From Diploscapter coronatus (Eukaryota; Nematoda; Chromadorea; Rhabditida; Rhabditidae): 64,000 nt of DNA. Within the stretch, counting starts at the first letter, position 1; each line of letters begins with the position of its first letter. The position numbers were made by a program, and so were the translations under genes. A model generated the notes under the pieces. It was given only the letters and a program-made list of their open reading frames with translations, was not told the origin of the DNA and did no database searches. Below are positions 59,561-64,000 of this stretch, in pieces. The stretch is taken from assembly GCA_964036155.1 (NCBI GenBank), contig OZ038422.1, positions 1,612,001 through 1,676,000 of the forward strand, given 5' to 3'.

Positions 59561-61265
59561 TTGGATTTTGATTTGATTCAATTTACTTTAGGCTTTTTTT
59601 TAATAATTGTGATATAACTTGATGAGACAGGTACTCGAATAATGCATTGCAATAATTCTTTCTTTTGATCTGACAAAATCTATTGTGCAATACTTGCCAT
59701 ATTCTTCTTCACATCATTCCAAATTTGAGTTTCTTATGCAAAATGTTTCACTTTAATAGACAGCTAACGTTTTTGTTAGGTAATAAGTATAATTCCATTT
59801 TCATCCCAACAGTTTCGAAATTATTGTATAGAAATGTCTTACTCTAATAATAAATCGTTAATAATGTTAATGGATATATGATACATATTATAATTAGGAG
59901 TATCTTTTTCACTTTGATAATACTTTGAGATTGTGTAAAATTTGTCACTTTCGAAATAATAAACGGCTAATAATTGATATGATGATAAATGCGATAAATG
60001 AAGATAAACATATTCTCTTCAACGACATTCGTTGGCAAGAAATAAATCATCGCGGAAAGGCGAGGATTCGGTTGCCAATTCCATGGGGCACTTCGGTTAT
60101 CGCGTTCTTTTTCTTTCCCTACTATTCTCAAATCTCTTCAAATCCCGCAATATTTCTTATCTTTCTCAATTTCTCGGATCTCTCGAGTATCGGAGATATT
60201 TTTCTTTCTTTCTTTTTCGGGATTTCTCAATCCTCTCGAAAATGCACTATATTTCCTTCTTTCTTCATTTTTCTGCGCGTTCGCGTTATGCAGTTCTCGG
60301 CTTATCTGGTTTTTGTGGTGGCGTCTCCTTTTCCTGCCTTCCCGTCTTTCTTCTTGCCTTGTCTCCCTGCAGCCGATGACCGCAGAATTCAGCATCTACC
60401 GGTCGGTTGCCCAAGTCTTCGAGAGAAAACCTTTCTTCCCCTCGGCCGCTGTCCTCCCACCTCAGCCCTTTTTCCCATCCCGAACCACAGCCATCAAAGC
60501 CACGCCCACTCAGCGTTTAAGTCACTCTTATCTCGACGAACAAAAGCCCTCAGCAAAATTTTGAGGATATCACAAATCGATACGCGCGCCTCATTTTTGA
60601 CTCGCTAGTTTTTCGAGCGTCCACCTTTTAGGGTTTTCATGAAGATCAGTTGTTTAAGTGGGAAAAGAAGTTGGTCTTCACAAAATTATATTTTTTGCGT
60701 GAATAAGAATTTTCTACGTCACCTAAATCGGAATTTTCGAATTCCATAGGCCTTTCGTGGTCGCCTCCCCAATTTAGATCAAATCTCATCGAAATCCACT
60801 CATCGATCATCTCTTAATTATTTCCTTTCATATTCTGAAGTCTTATGTCACTCTGCCTTCCTTTAATCTCAGGATGTCCTTCCGCAGGCTAAACTTCACC
60901 TCGTCATGCTTCATTGTCAGATTTCGCCCATCTTCTTTTCTTTTTCCTCAGATAAAAGGAGAAAGATATTTGCGTTCTGGACATTTAATCCCTACCTTTC
61001 TCTTTATACAAACCGACGACATTCCTTATTACTTTTACTTTTAAGCTTAGAATTTGATTGATTCGACCCTCTGCAATTCATCATCCTCATTTTGCAAAAT
61101 GCGCCAGACTTGTCAATTCACTACACTCTTAGTCCTAAAATTTGATCAATTTTACAAATCAGTGATATTTTCCAGATATATAGTTTTAACATTTTAATTT
61201 ATTGATTTCAGCCATTTGTGCCTGCAAGATAATTAAATAAGGTAGTGGCTCGTAATTAACAAAAC
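59561..61265. other. Intergenic region upstream of the collagen gene
   Basis: Contains an AATAAA at 59849-59854, a possible distal poly(A) signal for the secreted-protein gene. A pyrimidine-rich stretch at about 60100-60560 has long but unconvincing open frames. A TTTCAG at about 61210 could be a trans-splice or 5' UTR acceptor for the collagen. A small candidate ORF is listed separately. Confidence 0.55.
60376..60564 (+). CDS. Candidate small ORF (62 codons), doubtful
   Basis: An ATG follows a CTCCCTGCAG acceptor-like sequence and opens a 62-residue frame beginning MTAEFSIYRSVAQVFE, continuing with Pro/Phe-rich sequence and ending TGA. A Met-containing hydrophobic frame just upstream (MQFSAYLVFVV) could supply a signal peptide through a splice, but I cannot define one convincingly. 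The base composition is pyrimidine-biased, which can create open frames by chance. No family recognised. Confidence 0.2.
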   Translation: MTAEFSIYRSVAQVFERKPFFPSAAVLPPQPFFPSRTTAIKATPTQRLSHSYLDEQKPSAKF

Positions 61266-64000
61266 ATGGGTTCTCTCGACCCAACGAATCGAGAGCAGCA
61301 ACTGAGGAGGGAGGCTGACAGGCTCAAGGCCCTAGCCATTGCAGGTATGCATCACTCATATTTTTCTCTTGTATCGGTCAAATGAAATAAGACAGTTCGT
61401 GTGTTAAAGAGCGCCGTTGCGAGAAATGCGCGTCACAGCTATGCGCACAAAGAGGGCGGCTAGAGCGTAGAGAAGAGAGTCAGCAAGGGATAATAGAAAG
61501 AAAGTGGTACGCAACTTCCTCTGCCTCTCTATTTTTCAACATACGATCTGTCACTTCGTTTGGCCAGAACAATAGCAATTTGGAAATAGTATGATTTTTA
61601 TTACATGAAAATTCGAATAAAGCAAATGGCGCTAGCCATGTACCGAGTTGCCTGGAATAGTTTTAATCTAAAATCGTGTAAATTATGCCATTTACAATTT
61701 ATCTTTATCCTCGGACATATGAAACCCCCTAATCTTTCAGGCATCTCGATATCCGTCGCAGCGGCCTTCTTCTGCATTTTAATGGTGCCCTTCATCTATC
61801 GCCATATTCAGCAAATCCATTCCTCCCTACAACATGAAGTCGAGTTTTGCATAGTAAGTCTTCTAATGAACTAATGAATGTTGTTCTTTTAAAGAACGAG
61901 ATTTATCGTGGCGATTTGAGATAATCGTCAATAAGATTTTCCTTCCCTGCCTGCCAAAAAAATCGAAGATGAAGCGAGAAATTTTTTCTACTTAATCCCA
62001 TTAGCGTCTTATGACATGAACGCCTGCAATTTAACGCCATCCATAAAGACAGAGAAAAAACAGTGGCGATTATCTGTTAAATTGTCGTCCAAAAATTTAA
62101 TACGATAAATAATTTAAACAAAAATATGTTCTAAATTCACTCTGGCTTTAACTAGTACTTTTACTAGTTGTATCATCTTTTGGATTTCAGTTACGAACTG
62201 GCAATTTATGGAATCAAGTAGGCAAGCCGGGAGAACAAATTCGAAGAAAACGACATCTCGTCAATAATAATCAATACCAGGGATATGCCGCTAGTTATGG
62301 AGTAATCTAAACTTATCGTCATATTCTAAACTGAATATCTGAAATTTTCAGGGCTATCAAAGTATGCCAATCAGGCCTATGCCACAGCCTGTGCCTATGC
62401 GACCTGTCTATCAGCCATACATGCCCTATGGGCCTCCACCAGTCAACCGGCCCGCTCCGCCTTACTTCCCACGTCCGGGTAAGGAAAAACGGTCCCCTGT
62501 ATTTGCAGACGGGTAGAAAGGGTAGGAGATGTAGGAAAATCGGAGAAATGATTAAAAAGGGCCGTCTGTAAATACAGGGTCCAACAAAAACTTTGAATTA
62601 GATTAATATTTGAGTTTTAAACAACTAATGCGAATTATGAGCCTTATGATCTCACGACATAAGATGCAGGCAAAATAAAATAGATTGCGATATATTTTCT
62701 TATACACTTTTTACATGCCTCGTATCATGATATCTAACATTTCATAAGATGGCTAAAAACGAATATGATTTCAGTGCAACAAACCACTCAACCTCCATAT
62801 GTCTATGACACAACCAGGAAGACCAAGGTTAGTTAATACTTGATGATTTGGTAGGACACGATGTCATAGTCATTTGCAATCGGAAACAGCGTCATTAGCC
62901 TGCGCACTCCATTTGCATGAAATTGAAATGATAGCAATATGCCGTAATTTGATGTGATAATATAGTTTTGAACAATTGAGACTATAAAATCTTAGTTCAG
63001 GATTGGTTATCGATTTTTTCCTCTTTCATGCATCCCGATTTTACCTTGCTGATTGTTACTAAACACATGAGACAGTGTGTCTGTGTTGTGATAGAAGGGA
63101 TGATGAGTTGATCATACATGGGATAAAATTGAGTGAACATTTGAATGACGCAAAGCACATTTACAGGCTCCTCCAACGAGTCAACCCGCATATGAAACTA
63201 CGTTCACTCATACACATACAGAATCTGATAGCCGGGAAAAACCGTACACTTCCTACGAAACATTCGAGCCTCGAGGCAGAGAAATGGAGGAGATGAAGTA
63301 CGAATCCAGGGAAACCTACCCCTCGGAGAACGTCAAATATACGACCACTCCTAGGATCGAACAGAGTAGGTTTTAGGGGCTTCCTGTATTTACATACGTC
63401 TGTATTCATAGGAGAATATTAGGGTTAAATTTGAATAGGAAGCATAGGGAAAAGAAAAAATGGTCGCCTATAATTACAGCTGTATGTGTATGCAAACCGT
63501 ATATAAATAGAGGGGTCAGATTTAGGCTAATTTTTAAAAGTCGTGTAACATATAACTTCGTTTTAAAAATGTTATCTCCGCGTCATTATAGACCACCCTA
63601 TTTTGCGCGTCACGACACTGCAATATTTCAAAATGCCCAAAATTTAGAAATGATTAAATTTAGCATAGTTTTATGAAAATTCAGACCAGATGCAGTGCGG
63701 ATGTGGCATAGGACCACCAGGAAAAGCGGGAACAAACGGAAGGGATGGAAGGGTAAATTTAACAAACAAAAAAGCTGGTCTTCACTAGAACATACAAAAT
63801 AGGACGGTCATGACGGTCAAGCGGGTGAAAATGGTCTTTCCGGAAAGGACGCAACGCCCCCGACGAGAAGGCAGCCAATGATGGAGTTCTGCTTTGTTTG
63901 TGAGCCCGGAGGTACAATTGACTAATTTCTATTAAGACTTTGAATTACGTTTGCGTCTTTCAGAACCGGGTCCTGAAGGTGACATTGGCCAGAAAGGTCA
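61266..64000 (+). CDS. Cuticle collagen, truncated by the window edge
   Basis: Exons: 61266-61344, 61741-61853, 62191-62301, 62352-62478, 62775-62827, 63167-63365, 63685-63752, 63803-63911, 63964 onward; phases agree. The N-terminal nematode cuticle-collagen domain is plain: a short basic cytoplasmic head, one TM (ISVAAAFFCILMVPFIY), the helix QIHSSLQHEVEFC, then RTGNLW. A subtilisin/furin-type site RRKR follows. A long non-helical region rich in Pro, Tyr, Thr and Glu leads to a Cys pair (QCGCG), a short Gly-X-Y run (PPGKAGTNGRDGR and onward), a second Cys pair (FCFVC) and the start of the next Gly-X-Y block (GPEGDIGQKG), where the window stops. The protein forms part of the exoskeleton. The pre-helical region (about 150 residues) is longer than in many col genes. 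I do not assign a specific collagen. Confidence 0.95.
61393..61567. repeat. Inverted repeat in collagen intron 1
   Basis: Left GACAGTTCGTGTGTTAAAG and right AACATACGATCTGTCACTTCG are imperfect inverses. The right end matches the element at 34993-35195 in the opposite orientation. Confidence 0.65.
62491..62582. repeat. Inverted repeat, family B, copy in collagen intron 4
   Basis: Left TCCCCTGTATTTGCAGACGG, right CCGTCTGTAAATACAGGG. The interior is purine-rich, that is, opposite in orientation to the other two copies. Confidence 0.85.

Noticed and set aside
59925..60608. 227-codon open frame on the plus strand, the longest single ORF near the collagen gene
   Set aside because: It is open because of a pyrimidine-rich tract (Phe, Ser, Pro, Leu runs). 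It has no domain and competes with two other open frames in the same DNA.
1..64000. Transposase, reverse transcriptase, integrase or viral genes; CRISPR arrays
   Set aside because: No such protein motifs were seen in any frame, and no regularly spaced identical repeats. The mobile DNA seen is short and non-coding only.

Overview
The window is nuclear DNA of a nematode. It is AT-rich, with short introns that end in the TTTCAG/TTTAG 3' splice consensus. Its genes include a Rieske cholesterol desaturase (DAF-36/Neverland), a GAR-3-type muscarinic receptor, an MBR-1/LCOR psq transcription factor, a DAF-4-type TGF-beta type II receptor and a cuticle collagen. Several genes have a splice-acceptor-like sequence just before the ATG, as expected if spliced leaders are trans-spliced onto them. 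I cannot assign a genus.

Layout. 1-2301: gene-free, simple repeats and one palindrome. 2302-4465 (-): daf-36-like, 9 exons. 5777-13606 (-): gar-3-like, 17 exons. 13607-18932: gene-free. 18933-20202 and 20460-21070 (+): two small four-TM proteins 257 bp apart, a possible operon. 21071-29203: long gene-free stretch rich in inverted repeats upstream of mbr-1. 29213-35356 (+): mbr-1-like, 13 exons with two psq domains and a CtBP motif. 37059-42523 (-): a 31-exon gene joining a complete Hsp70 nucleotide-binding domain to three tandem kelch propeller units. 44204-49476 (-): daf-4-like, 17 exons. 52954-59560 (+): a secreted Thr/Lys/Glu-rich protein of unknown function, 18 exons. 61266 to the window edge (+): a cuticle collagen, truncated by the window.

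All exon models were built by hand. Reading frame, splice phase and exon length were checked at every junction, and each complete gene adds up to an intact ORF.

The most unusual object is the Hsp70-kelch fusion. The ATPase motifs are intact, but the substrate-binding domain is replaced, within one chimeric exon, by a kelch array. That array arose by two intron-preserving tandem duplications of a seven-exon cassette. The second theme is a dense population of short non-coding inverted repeats (MITE-like), in at least seven families, many sitting in introns. daf-36 and daf-4 belong in C. elegans to the steroid-hormone and TGF-beta arms of developmental (dauer) control, and gar-3 and mbr-1 act in neurons or muscle. 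Nothing in the sequence shows that they are co-regulated.
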